Shown piece after piece: positions 19,189-29,574 of a DNA stretch of 64,000 nt. Position numbers and translations under genes: made by a program. This stretch comes from Amoebidium appalachense (taxonomy: Eukaryota > Ichthyosporea). A model generated the notes under the pieces. It did not search any database. It was not told where the DNA came from and saw only the letters and a list, made by a program, of their open reading frames with translations. Position 1 is the stretch's first letter, and each line of letters begins with the position of its first letter. The stretch lies in assembly GCA_963693365.1 (NCBI GenBank), contig CAVNZM010000010.1:7006001-7070000 (forward strand), written 5' to 3'.

Positions 19189-19340
19189 AGGGGGGGCAGG
19201 TATAGACAGCCCCTATCGGGACCGTAAACGATGGCAGTCAGGACCATTTCTTTCTCTTTGTAGTCAATAGTAGCGGTGGTAGAAATGCATGCTTTATCTG
19301 CGGCACAAATTGACGGGGGGTTGCCATCCCAGGCTCCCCC
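18769..19340. repeat. GT run and a G tract of about 67 bp
   Basis: (GT)n at about 18949-19008 and an uninterrupted G tract at about 19121-19187. A minus-strand open piece at about 19208-19280 (DYKEKEMVLTAIVYGPDRG) looks protein-like but has no clear splice sites. Confidence 0.6.
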
Positions 19341-19344
19341 CGCC

Positions 19345-20745
19345 CTCTTTTTTGCCAACGATATTCAGGGCTTATGTCATCCAATCCTATCGAACTACGG
19401 CAATACATTCGTGTGGTTGAACATTGGTGCCAGCGCAACGATATGAAGGTTAATGTCAAAAAGTGTGCCCTTTTATCAAAATCGATACCGGCATGGGACG
19501 ATGTTTGTATTTTCAGCAGTCCCCTCCCTCGCCTAATCGAATACAAGTATTTGGGGATTCCGGTGGACGAATGGGGCATATGTTTCAAACGGATGATCGA
19601 CCGTCGGGTGGAGAGTGCAGGCAGGTGTCTTCGGTTATTTAGGGATGTGTATCTTGCTACTCTTTCTCATACTGTCCACCTATACAATCGTCTTAGGGCG
19701 AATATACTTTGTCTGAATACGGGTTGCCCTTACTAGCTATGGCACCCCCTGATACTGTTACTAATGTCCTTAAATCATTAGATGATTTCCACTACACAAC
19801 TTGTTGTACGTTTCTCACTGGTCTTTCCACACCTATCCCTAGACACCTTTTTGATTCTCTCTACGCACTCACACCACCATCACAACGCGTACACGAATTA
19901 GCCCTTAAATTTCACGAGCACATCACCCGCCTGTCCGCTTGTGCCCCGGACCACCCGCTCTTCCGGCTACACGCATCCCCGCCGGACTCGCCCCTCTACC
20001 TCTTCCAATCCCCATCGTCTCTGCTCATTGCCGAGCGTTATGTGGAATGGCTGGCGACCCCACCGGAGGTACGGCTAGATCATAGTGTGAATATGAATAG
20101 TTTCAAGTCTATGGCTGATATATATCTTTTTACTCTACGTGTTGAGTCCCTTCCCGTGTTAGGGCCGCAAAAACACCAACTACTAGTAGCCTATATGGCG
20201 GATACGGTTAGAGAGTCTCGTTCATACATAGATTCGTTTATTCGTAATGTGGCGTGGTGTAAAAACGCAAAGATGATTATGGATTGGCGGTGTAGTCGGT
20301 TTCTGGTGTCTCCTGCTCGTATGTGTAATATATGTGGGGGGGCGGTTTACTCGCGGCTGCATATCTATCAATAAGTGCAACCTGTTAGCTAACGTATTAG
20401 AACCGGAGGTTATTGGCGGTTTTATTCTCTTTTCTTCCTCTCTTCCTCAATATATCCGTTTTAAGATGACTATCCTAGATCACCTTATTAATGCTGCACA
20501 GTATGATATTGTGATCCGGTGCCTTAACTTTCTTTCGGAGCTACCGATGCTAGCCTCTGCTTACCCATAATATGTAATAGGGGTGTCATATACTACGATG
20601 GCGCTCATTGTTGCCTAGCATGTACATATGTCACTGGCTGCATTTGATTGGCTGCGCTGGAAAACGCAGTAGGCCGTCGAATGTGGCTGGGCCTCCGGCA
20701 GTGTCCACGCGATAAAAAGTGTGTAAACCCCTTTATCACCAACAT
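19345..20745 (+). mobile_element. 5'-truncated LINE (non-LTR retrotransposon), family 1
   Basis: It starts inside the reverse-transcriptase domain at a degraded catalytic motif (FFANDI in place of F-A-D-D) and continues through frameshifted but readable segments. The thumb region reads NDMKVNVKKCALLS and YKYLGIPVDEWGICFKRMID; then comes a long C-terminal region ending RMCNICGG, followed by HISINKC, a Cys/His knuckle split by a one-base shift. The last ORF stops at 20568-20570. A 3' UTR with GTCGAATGTGGCTGGGCCTC and GATAAAAAGTGTGTAAACCC ends near 20745. Copies of this 3' part occur at 30718-30845 and, on the minus strand, at 46380-47105. Not autonomous in this copy. Confidence 0.85.
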
Positions 20746-20762
20746 GACTGTGTTTTTTACGA

Positions 20763-21121
20763 ATGAACCATGACATGAGTGCCCCCCAGAGCTTTGGCAA
20801 GATGATGTGTGCAAACGGGGACCCGCCGCCTACCAGCGACAACATTGGCAGGTGGTCTCTGTTCTGGATGGCTTTTGACGGCATATTCCATGACGCAGGT
20901 GTTTTGTGCATTAAGAACAAGACACAGTTTGCCCCTCACAACCACCTACATGTGTGTGCACATGTGCATGCAACACACGCACACGCACACGCATGCACAT
21001 GCCCTCCTCCCCCTCCTCCCCCCCCCCCCCCCCCCCTCCCCCTTCCCCCCCACCGCTTCTTTCCAACACACGCACAAGGACACACTACTATACGACCACC
21101 TGATTTGCCCTGTCTCCTCGC

Positions 21122-21158
<37 letters not shown>

Positions 21159-21568
21159 CCTTTCAATCCATTTTGCTACTCTACATAGGCATTTTTCTAT
21201 ACATCTGTATGCGTGTTCCTGCATAGATGGATGCTTTGACGGGCTGCAGTTTGGACTAACGGTTACATATTCTGCTTTGCTAACCACAGTGCCTCTAATT
21301 GCAATAGATGAGAGACAACCAGTCTTTAAGGGTTGTTGGGACAATGCATGTGCGGGGTTGTTATGTGCGTGGGTGCGTGCGTGCGTGCGTGCGTGGGTGC
21401 GTGCGTGCGTTGCGTTGCGGTGCGGTGCGTGCATGCGTGCGTGCTTGAAGGAACTCTGTGTGAGTTTGTACACATTCACCAACATGCGCCTGCTCCCCTC
21501 CCCCAGGCCATCGCGTCCATCAGCTCGGCAGGCTGGACAAGGAGGAGCGGGTCCTCAGAGATGCAGTT
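20763..21568 (+). CDS. First two exons of an unidentified gene
   Basis: Exon 1 runs from an ATG at 20763 to 20898 ([20 protein letters not shown] and [18 protein letters not shown]), with donor GTGTTT. Exon 2 is 21507-21568, reads [20 protein letters not shown] and has a CCCCAG acceptor and a GTATGT donor; the phases match. The intron holds CA, C and GCGT repeats. The next exon is not found, and a Ty1/copia LTR begins 470 bp downstream, so the gene may be interrupted or have a very long intron. The ATG lies only 18 bp after the LINE 3' end, so the LINE may have replaced its 5' flank. Family not recognised. Confidence 0.45.
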
Positions 21569-21658
21569 GTATGTGCATTTCTCCCCTCCTCCCCCCCAAC
21601 ACACACAGACATGCATGCATGCACACACACACACGCACGCACGCACGCACGCACGCAT

Positions 21659-21705
<47 letters not shown>

Positions 21706-21944
21706 CATATGCATGCATGCATGCACACACACACCACTCCTCATTGTTCACCCCACCCCATCCATCGGCTTTGTGTTGCCCGTCGTGAATGTGTACTTCA
21801 GACTCTACAACACATTCTTATTTTTTATAACGTTCTCACCTCCTACATATGCGCACTTTCTGCGCTATCGTTGTGGCATGTATGCTGTACGCCCGTCCCT
21901 CCCCGGCAACCCCCCCCCCCCCTCCCTTCCCCCCCCTCTTCCCC

Positions 21945-22037
21945 CTCGTTAACGAGGTGAATAGGTCGAAACTCGGGTACTGTGGATGACGTGGGCCCCC
22001 CCTGAGGATGAGCTCTGCTTATTATGCATACTCTTTA
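21945..22037 (+). mobile_element. SINE-C fragment cut by the copia LTR
   Basis: B-box part GGTCGAAACTC, then GGATGACGTGGGCCC, CTGAGGATGAGCTCTGCTTA and TTATGCATACTCTTTA. It stops exactly where the LTR starts at 22038; the missing 3' part was probably displaced. Confidence 0.6.
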
Positions 22038-23040
22038 TGTTGTAGTACGTAGTATCTACTAGTAGTACATTAGGCCCTAAGATCTTTTCAGTTTGTGTTG
22101 TGTCTGTAAAATTGTACAAGTATTTGGGACGGAAGCAGAGACACAGTGGTGCAGTGTGAAAACACCACAGACACACAACGACAAAACACGGAACGATCGG
22201 AGCAGTGTACACAACAGACATCAATGTTTAGACACGACTAAACTCAATTTATTTCGATCTCGCATATATACTTGAAATTCCCTTAAGTCAAATCCATAAA
22301 TGATTTTCGACAGTCGGAAATCAGAACTATGTCTAAAACAACCAATCACAATTAACTGATTATTTCCCGGATAGATCCGGAGACACAGGAACGCAAACCA
22401 TAGGTCACAGCTATAAGAAAGTATTGAGGTGAAAAGTAACGAGGAAAGAGGTGATGTTTCTAACCTATCACCGGCTACAAAGACTCAGACATTTTCTGAC
22501 TAAGTCTACTGATTGGATACAGTACGGCAACACACAAAACTAAAGTGGTTGACTAAGCAATGAATCATACATGACAAGCTAAAGTCACCCTAAGTGTTTT
22601 TCTACCAATCAAAACATAACGAGTAGTATAAATCTACTCAACGTATATTAGTGGAAAAGAAACATAATTATGTGAAACAAAACAAGGGAGAAAAGAAAGA
22701 GAAAAGAAAGAAGAAGTAGGAAGAAAGAGAAAAGAAGGCAGGACAGAAAACACGAACACAAAAACACAGTTGTAACCGTTAAGATACTCATGTACACATA
22801 AACATGTGCACGTTTCTCCCTGAGTGGGTGGAAACGTGTACACACATATCATCATACTAACCAGTGATAAAATACACGATTAGAACCTGATCTATTACGA
22901 TTACATGTGTACAGATACATTGGAGATCGATGCCATCATTTTTCATGATGGGAGTGTGACATATGTACTAAGCACACGAACTGAAACATAACATAAACTG
23001 AGAAGATCTTACCTAATAGTAGGTACTACGTACTACAACA
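22038..23040 (-). repeat. 3' LTR of the copia element (1003 bp)
   Basis: It begins TG and ends CA. Its two ends form an unusually long imperfect inverted repeat: TGTTGTAGTACGTAGTA, then CTACTA, TTAGG, TAAGATCTT and TCAGTT appear at both ends. The polypurine tract directly abuts it on the high-coordinate side. Confidence 0.8.
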
Positions 23041-23855
23041 TCCCCACTTAAGACTTTGAAGTTTGTGTTATCATATCCCCACTGAACTAGTGAAATCTCC
23101 CTACTTGAGAACAGAAACGAAAAATTGAAATTAAAGTGTGTACTTTTCCCGGGGGAGGCCAGGGGGGGGGGGGGGGGGAAGGGGGGGGTGAAAGGGGGGG
23201 GGGGGGGGGAGGGGGGGCAAAAACAACGAAGATGTATAACGATGGTGGTCGGGATGTTACTAACTGGGTTTTAAACCAGTAAAAGATAGAGCAGAATCGC
23301 GGTACAGGTCAAACCATCATATAAAAACCCTAAGTGGGCATACCCACAAAGGCAATATACATATGAAATAATGATGGTGGTAAACTAAGTAGTAATCATT
23401 CCAGCCGGGAGGCAGTGTAGATGCATCTGCTGTCCAGGGCCCCAGCCGTAGTAGAAGACCACACGTGAAGGAAGACGGTTCATTCGACAATGTCCGGCAC
23501 ACAAAGTCGGGCACGATGGGTGACGTGACTCGGGCCAGGGAGGGGCTTGGTGAGGATGTCGGCCAAGTTGTGAGCTGACTCAACGTAGTGGACAACAACA
23601 TCCCCACTGGCAATGTAGTCTTTGGTGTTATGGTACCGGACGGCAATGTGTTTGGTATGGTGCTTGATGCCGGTGGAGTTGACGATGGCAATGGTCGACT
23701 GGTTGTCACAATACACCGGAGTCGGAGCAAGCATGGGCAGCCGAGTTCCTTGAAGAGGTCACGGACCCAAGCAACTTCCTGGGTGCCGGCATTGAGGGCA
23801 ATCAGCTCAGCTTCGGTGGTGCTGGTGGCCGTGATGGGCTGGAGCTTGGAGTACC
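22038..23855 (-). mobile_element. Ty1/copia retrotransposon, 3' part (RNase H, PPT, 3' LTR)
   Basis: Reading down the minus strand, RNase H begins at 23855 (ATSTTEAELIALNAGTQEVA, first catalytic Glu). It changes frame near 23740, then continues PTPVYCDNQSTIAIVNSTG (catalytic Asp) and HHTKHIAVRYHNTK, ending SAHNLADILTKPLPG (last catalytic Asp). This is the order and spacing of Ty1/copia RNase H. A polypurine tract, AAGTGGGGA, lies just before the LTR at 23040. Reverse transcriptase, integrase and gag are absent because the element is cut at 23855 by another LTR. Defective. Confidence 0.85.
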
Positions 23856-23972
23856 TGTTGGAATGTGACGTCACCCACGTATGACAGCAAGACTCCTTGA
23901 AGTATGTATGTGTCTTAGCTTTGTTTGTATTCGTGTCTGCTTTCCTTCTTTGTGCTCTTTCCCTTTTCTCTC

Positions 23973-24010
<38 letters not shown>

Positions 24011-24377
24011 CTCTCTCTCTCCCCATTTCTGTGAGCACAGATATCTGTAGATCTGTGCACACCTGGCTCTCCAAGGCTTGCCTGATAAGAACTTATTGTA
24101 TTTTATTTCTGTTTGCTCTCTGTTTATCTGAGAGGTAGCGTGATTGGCTACATTCGTTGTCTTTCTTTTATTTCAAAGTGGCTAAGCTTTGTTCTCAATA
24201 GGATGGCTCGCCAATAGTCGCGAGCGAGTACATCTGTTTGCTTCGCTCTGTCCACTGGCAGTAGATCACTTCCAAATATCTATCACGTGACGACCTTCTC
24301 GATTATTCTTTCAATGACATTTTCTATCACTACCAGGCAGTTCTCCAATATTAGAACAGAAAACGGTTTATATACCC

Positions 24378-24482
24378 GGATGGCCAGATGGCCAGATCAA
24401 ATTCAGTGTGTGAAAAGGGGTGGATAAAACGGGATAAAACTGGGAGTCAAAACGATCTGGCCATCGATCTGGCCATGTGGCC
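24378..24482. repeat. Short foldback with GGCCAGAT repeats
   Basis: The left arm GGATGGCCAGATGGCCAGAT pairs imperfectly with the right arm GATCTGGCCATCGATCTGGC; the loop contains GATAAAACGGGATAAAAC. TTATA occurs just outside both arms. It resembles the GCCAGATT-rich ends of the element at 34855-37685. Confidence 0.5.
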
Positions 24483-24535
24483 TTATAATAGCAAATCACT
24501 AGCATGTAAGACACTCACTGCCACCATATGCATTG

Positions 24536-25097
24536 GGGCGCCTGGTTCCGGCAGGGCGGGAGGCAGAGGAGGCACTGAGGCTGGGACATGTGAGGCACAC
24601 GCGCTGGGGAGTCGGGCGAGGCTGGCGAGACACCCACAGCGATAAATATTATGTATGCATAGTGTGACGGTGTTGGCTGTCAGTAGGTAGCGTCATGCGG
24701 CTGTTTGCGTAATAAGGGCGGAAGCCATTACACTGGGGGCGTGGTTCCGGCAGGGCGGGAGGCTGGGGGGACTGCCACCACTGGGGGCGTGGTTCCGGCA
24801 GGGCGGGAGGCTGGGGGGCAGAGGAGGCAGAGGAGGCACCGAGGCTGGGGCATGTGAGGCACACGCGCTGGGGAGTCGGGCGAGGCTGGCGACTCGGAGA
24901 CACCCACAGCGATAAATATTATGTATGCATAGTGTGTGCCAGTGTTGGCTGTGTAGGTAGCATCATGCGGCTGTTTGCGTAATAAGGGCGGAAGCCACTA
25001 CACTGGGGGCGTGGTTCCGGCAGGACGGGAGGCTGGGGGGCATGTGAGGCACACGCGCATGTGTGTGGTGTGGTGCATGTGACTGAGAGACACTGCG

Positions 25098-25139
<42 letters not shown>

Positions 25140-25140
25140 G
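24536..25140. repeat. Tandem array of a unit of about 200-230 bp, G-rich
   Basis: Units contain GGGGCGTGGTTCCGGCAGG, GAGGCACACGCGCTGGGGAG, CCCACAGCGATAAATATTAT and GCGGCTGTTTGCGTAATAAG. Two fuller copies start near 24536 and 24780; partial copies lie near 24738 and 25005. The array ends in a C tract at about 25088-25137. Confidence 0.8.
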
Positions 25141-25845
25141 GGGGGGGAGGCACACGTGGCACACCCAGCACGCACGGCACGGCGAGACTGGCATTCTTGC
25201 TATCACACGGGGTGGGGGTGGGGGTGTGTGCACGTGACTGAGAGACACTGGGCCCGGGAGTGGTTCCGGGGGGCGGTCTTGCTATCACATGGGGGTGGGG
25301 GGGGTAGGTGTCATCTTCACTTAATTCTCAGCAAGACTTAGAAGTTGAGTTTGGTATTTATTTATTAGTTGTTGTAGTTTGTTTCCTTTTCCTTTCTTCA
25401 TTTCTTTCTTTCTTTTCCGTTTCCGTGTACACGACATCTTAGATCTGTGTACGTATCGACATACTTAGCTCGCGCACACGTATTGTCGTTTGCGTCAAAA
25501 TCTATATATGTCATCCAATCATATCTCGTTTGTATTTTCCCAAATATAGTAACTTACATTCCTTTCTCATTCCTTTCCCACGACGTAGCATTGTGCTATG
25601 TTCTTCAACTATTAGGAAAAATTATATTTAGACGTGTTATGATAAGAACATGTATAAATATATGTTATGAATTAATAGTTACATAAGTGGTTTCATTTTA
25701 TTAAATGTTTCCGTGCTTTTATTAGAAGTTTCTTTCATTAGAGGATTGAGTTTTATATTCTAAATGTCGACAGACATTTTATTCGATATATTTTACACTC
25801 ATAGTTTTCATTCTTTTGATTGGTTTATCGTTTCACATTCCCAAG

Positions 25846-25853
25846 TATAAAAG
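25846..25853 (+). promoter_or_regulatory. LTR TATA box
   Basis: TATAAAAG within CCCAAGTATAAAAGGGACC. The matching position in the solo LTR at 54157-55071 reads CGCAAGTACAAAAAGAACC. The conserved place in both LTRs supports a core-promoter role. Confidence 0.5.
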
Positions 25854-26879
25854 GGACCTCATCTTGAAATAAATCACAAGCAGTCGTATTCACTTCCTAT
25901 GGTTCCAGAAATCGTTCCTCCTCTCCGGTTGTGTTTTTCCCGTGTGTCTTTGTGTTGTGTTTTACATAACACCCATCTGTGCTCTCTGCTTCTCCGTTTA
26001 CCCACACAAAATATCAGTAGGGGGGGGGGTGTGTTTTTGTGTGCTTTTGTGTGCTTTTGTGTTGTGCTAGTGTTCGGTGTGTGCGGTGCTTTTGTGCCGT
26101 GCTAACTAGTAGTGTTCGGTGTGTGGGGTGCTTTTGTGCCGTGCTAGTGTTCGGTGTGGGGGGTTTTTGTGCCGTTGACATATACTAATCCGTCTCAGCA
26201 GATCAGCCTAAGTCTACGATCGAGATCGGGGGGAGGCCTGGGGGGGGGGGGGGGGGGGGGGGGTGGCCCGGGTCCACATATCATCAAGATCAAGTCCGGG
26301 GCCTCAAGATAGCTGTACAGCTGCGTGCATCTTGCCTCTGTCGGCGCAGGGCAGGACCACGTCAGCTGGAGCAGCCGACCAATAGAATTCTAATTAGTGT
26401 GTAGGATAGATCGTAGGAGGACTTTGGAATGTGATAAGTTCGGGCAGAAGCCCTTTGTAAATATTGGCAAGTTTTGATAGTGTATGCTGCCAAACGTATT
26501 TATATATTTCGATGTAGAAGAAAGGGGGGAGGGAGGGGGGGGAGGGGATAGTATGAAATGTAGAATTAGATTCTGCAGTGCCACTAGGGGAAGGGAGAGG
26601 GGTGAGACATGGATAAATATATTAGTGTGAGCCGATCGACTTAGCTCGTGCAGGCGCACGATAAAGTAGATCGGAATGTATGGAATGTGGCATCGTAGGG
26701 GGGCCAGGTGATGATGATCTTGTAGGGCACGGCCTTGATGGCCTCAGTTGTGACTTAGCCTCATTCCGTTCGGATCTAACTTAGGTTTGCCCGTCGGAGC
26801 CTGGTCTGAATAAACTTTACCGTTTTTCCGTACACGTTCGTTCCTTTCCGTGTGTGTACACTTAGTAGAGTGCCGCGTC

Positions 26880-28020
26880 TCTAATACATACACGTTGGGA
26901 TACGACAGCCGTGCTAGTGTTCGGTGTGTGGGGTGCTTTTGTGCCGTGCTAGTGTTCGGTGTGTGGGGTGCTTTTGTGCCGTGCTAGGTGTTCGGTGTGT
27001 GGGGTGCTTTTGTGCCGTGCTAGTGTTCGGTGTGTGGGGTGTTTTTGTGCCGTACTAGTGTTCGGTGTGTGGGGTGCTTTTGTGCCGTGCTAGTGTTCGG
27101 TGTGTCACAGTGGGGTGCTTTTGTGCCGTGCTAGTGTTCGGTGTGTGGGGTCACGGTGTTTTTGTGCCGTGCTAGTGTTGTGTTTTTGTGTGCTTTTGTG
27201 TCGTGCTAGGTGTTGTGTTTTTGTGTGCTTTTGTGTTGTGCTAGTGTTCGGTGTGTGGGGTGTTTTTGTGCCGTGCTAGTGTTGTGTTTTTGTGTCCTTT
27301 TGTGTCGTGCTAGTGTTCGGTGTCACGGTGTGGGGTGTTTTTGTGCCGTCCTAGTGTTGTGTTTTTGTGTCCTTTTGTGTCGTGCTAGTGTTCGGTGTGT
27401 GCCAGTGGGGTGTTTTTGTGCCGTGCTAGTGTTGTGTTTTTGTGTCCTTTTGTGTCGTGCTAGTGTTCGGTGTGTGGGGTGCTTTTGTGCCGTCACGGTG
27501 CTAGTGTTCGGTGTGTGGGGTGTTTTTGTGCCGTCACGGTGCTAGTGTTCGGTGTGTGGGGTGTTTTTGTGCCGTGCTAGGTGTTGTGTATTTGTGTATT
27601 TTTGTGCCGTGCTAGTGTTGTGTTCGGTGTGGGGTGTTTTGTGCCGAGCTAGGTGTTGTGTTTTTGTATTTTGTGCCGTGCTAGTGTTGTGTTCGGTGTG
27701 GGGTGTTTTTGTGCCGTGCTAGGTGTTGTGTTTTTGTGAATTTTTGTGCCGTGCTAGTGTTGTGTTCGGTGTGGGGTGTTTTTGTGCCGTGCTAGTGTTC
27801 GGTGTGTGGGGTGTTTTTGTGTGCTTTTGTGCCGTGCTAGGTGTTGTGTTTTTGTGTGCTTTTGTGTTGTGTTTTTGTGTCGTGCTAGTAGGTGTTGTGT
27901 GTTCGGAGCCATAGGCCCCCCCCCCCCCCCCCCCCCCAGGCCAGGCCGGCGGGTGCTCGTGTTGCTTTTGTGCCGTGCTAGGTGTTGTGCTTTTGTGGGG
28001 TGTTTTGTGTGCTTTTGTGT
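26880..28020 (+). repeat. Minisatellite of about 35-40 bp (GTGCTAGTGTTCGGTGTG)
   Basis: About 1.1 kb of units built from GTGCCGTGCTAGTGTTCGGT plus GTGTGGGGTGCTTTTGT, with variants TTGTGTTTTTGTG and TCACGGT insertions. A shorter array of the same unit lies at about 26030-26180. A C tract (27917-27938) interrupts it. All open frames here are repeat artefacts. Sequence 26180-26880 is unique; a TCTGAATAAACTTTACCG stretch in it resembles a polyadenylation region. Confidence 0.9.
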
Positions 28021-28298
28021 CGAGAAAGATGGAATGGCACATAGTATACATTCAATCCAGATCGAAGCCTTATGCTTTATATAAACACACAAAAAATGTT
28101 GCCGTTTCGATCATCGCAAGCACAACAAATTTATAACAGTGCATAAAATATCAGCAGTTATACTCGAAAACATTTATTGCCGTCCCGTTCATCACAATCA
28201 TAACAAAAATATCTAAATCAGAACAGTCATTGAAATAGAATGAATTACTACTACTTCCAAAATCACCAGACATATACACTATTTCTGATTTGGACCTC

Positions 28299-29085
28299 CT
28301 AAACACCCCCCACACACAACACACTACTTGCTGGGCGCGTGTCTCTTGGGGTCATGCTCAACATCATCACCGCCTCTCTTACCCTTCGGGGTGCCCGAGG
28401 TGCGAGGGGTAGCCAAAACCATGGGGGGGGCTCCCGGAACGACACGGATGGGCGGGGGGACGGGGGGCCGGGGGTCGAAGGTGGCCGGGGGGACGGGGGG
28501 CCGGGGGTCGAAGGTGGACGGGGGGGAGGGGGACTTGCGGCCTTTGCGGGTCTCGTCCGGCGTGGCCCCCCCTCCCCCCCCCGGGGCGGGGCGTTAGCAG
28601 GCCGGTAAATAGCACTCATTGGGTTGTCGTCGACACGGGCAGACAGCCTGTCACGCTGAATCTTGTACTATTCAGCCGTGGCCCTCGCACTCGCCAACTC
28701 GACCTCCCTTGCCTCAAGAGCCGCCCGAGTCTCCTTCAGCTCCCGCACAAGCCCCCCAACATTACCGTACCCATGGGCCATACGTTGGTGCATATCTTCT
28801 ACGTCCTTCGCACACGATGTTGCAGACTGTTGTAGAGCCTCGTTCTGGCGTGTCAGAGTTTCAAAGTTCGTTCTGGGAAAGAACTTTCTCCGAAACATTC
28901 TTCACGTTGCCGGACACCGACTCGAGCTGCTCCTCAACCACACCGGCCCGACTGCAAAGCCCGTCCCACATCTTGGCCCGGGTGACACCGACCCGACTGC
29001 AAAGCTCATCCCACATCTCGGGGGTAACACGGAAAGTCCTTCCCCCCCTTACCCCCCTCCCCCTCCACCCCCCTTCAATTGGCAC
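28299..29085 (-). pseudogene. Decayed ORF: coiled-coil protein with Pro-rich C-terminus
   Basis: Minus-strand frames join into one protein with one frameshift near 28870 and one in-frame TAG at 28668-28670. The N-terminal part repeats a motif (MWDELCSRVGVTRAKMWDGL). It is followed by a coiled-coil-like stretch (LTRQNEALQQSATSCAKDVE and GGLVRELKETRAALEAREVE). After the stop the frame continues through YKIQRDRLSARVDD to a Pro/Arg-rich tail with a perfect STPGPPSPRPP duplication. It may be the gag-like ORF of a retroelement or a dead host gene; I cannot tell which. Confidence 0.5.
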
Positions 29086-29574
29086 GCCGGCAGGCAGGCG
29101 TCAGCCTGCGCGCAGCTGCCGGCCGTGCCGTTCTACAAGCTTAAGGGTCTATGCGATAAAGTAGAAATACGGAAAGGAGGAAAAGTTGATCAAGGACTCG
29201 TACTGTGATTGGTTTGATTGATCGAGGAAAATTTAATAAAGTTTTGCGTAAAGCACATATTAATGTTTGCGTAAAACACATTATCTAAAGAAAAGAAGGA
29301 ACTTCAAGTTGTGCCTAAAAAAGCTAATGAATAATAATGAAAATTACGCAAAAATACGTTAGCCGAGAATGGAAAAAGTTATATTTAGATGGGCCCCACA
29401 ACAGAGGGCCAAGCGGCCACAACAGAGGGCCAAGCAACCGACGCGCAGCTGTTTGCGTACGTATATAGTGTTGCTCCAAGAAAGTTTCTGTTTTGTACTG
29501 TTCACGTCTGTTTGTTTCCGTAGCTACACTGCAGCTGCGGAAAAGTGTGCTATTATTATATTCTGCCTTTTTAA
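29086..29574. other. No gene seen
   Basis: AT-rich sequence with one short direct repeat (CCACAACAGAGGGCCAAGC, twice near 29396-29435). Confidence 0.6.

Larger units (their letters stand above)
23856..26016 (+). mobile_element. Second LTR, apparently split by about 1.1 kb of insert
   Basis: The left part (23856-about 24240) starts TGTTGGAATGTGACGTCACC and is closely similar to the solo LTR at 54157-55071. The similarity stops after GAGCGAGTACATCTGT. The right part (about 25340-26016) resembles the second half of that LTR: an ACTATTAGGAAA stretch, a TATA box, a GTGTTTTACATAACACC stretch and a CA end. The intervening sequence holds a foldback and a tandem array. Flanks are GTACC on the left and GTAGG on the right, not a clear duplication. 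Confidence 0.55.
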
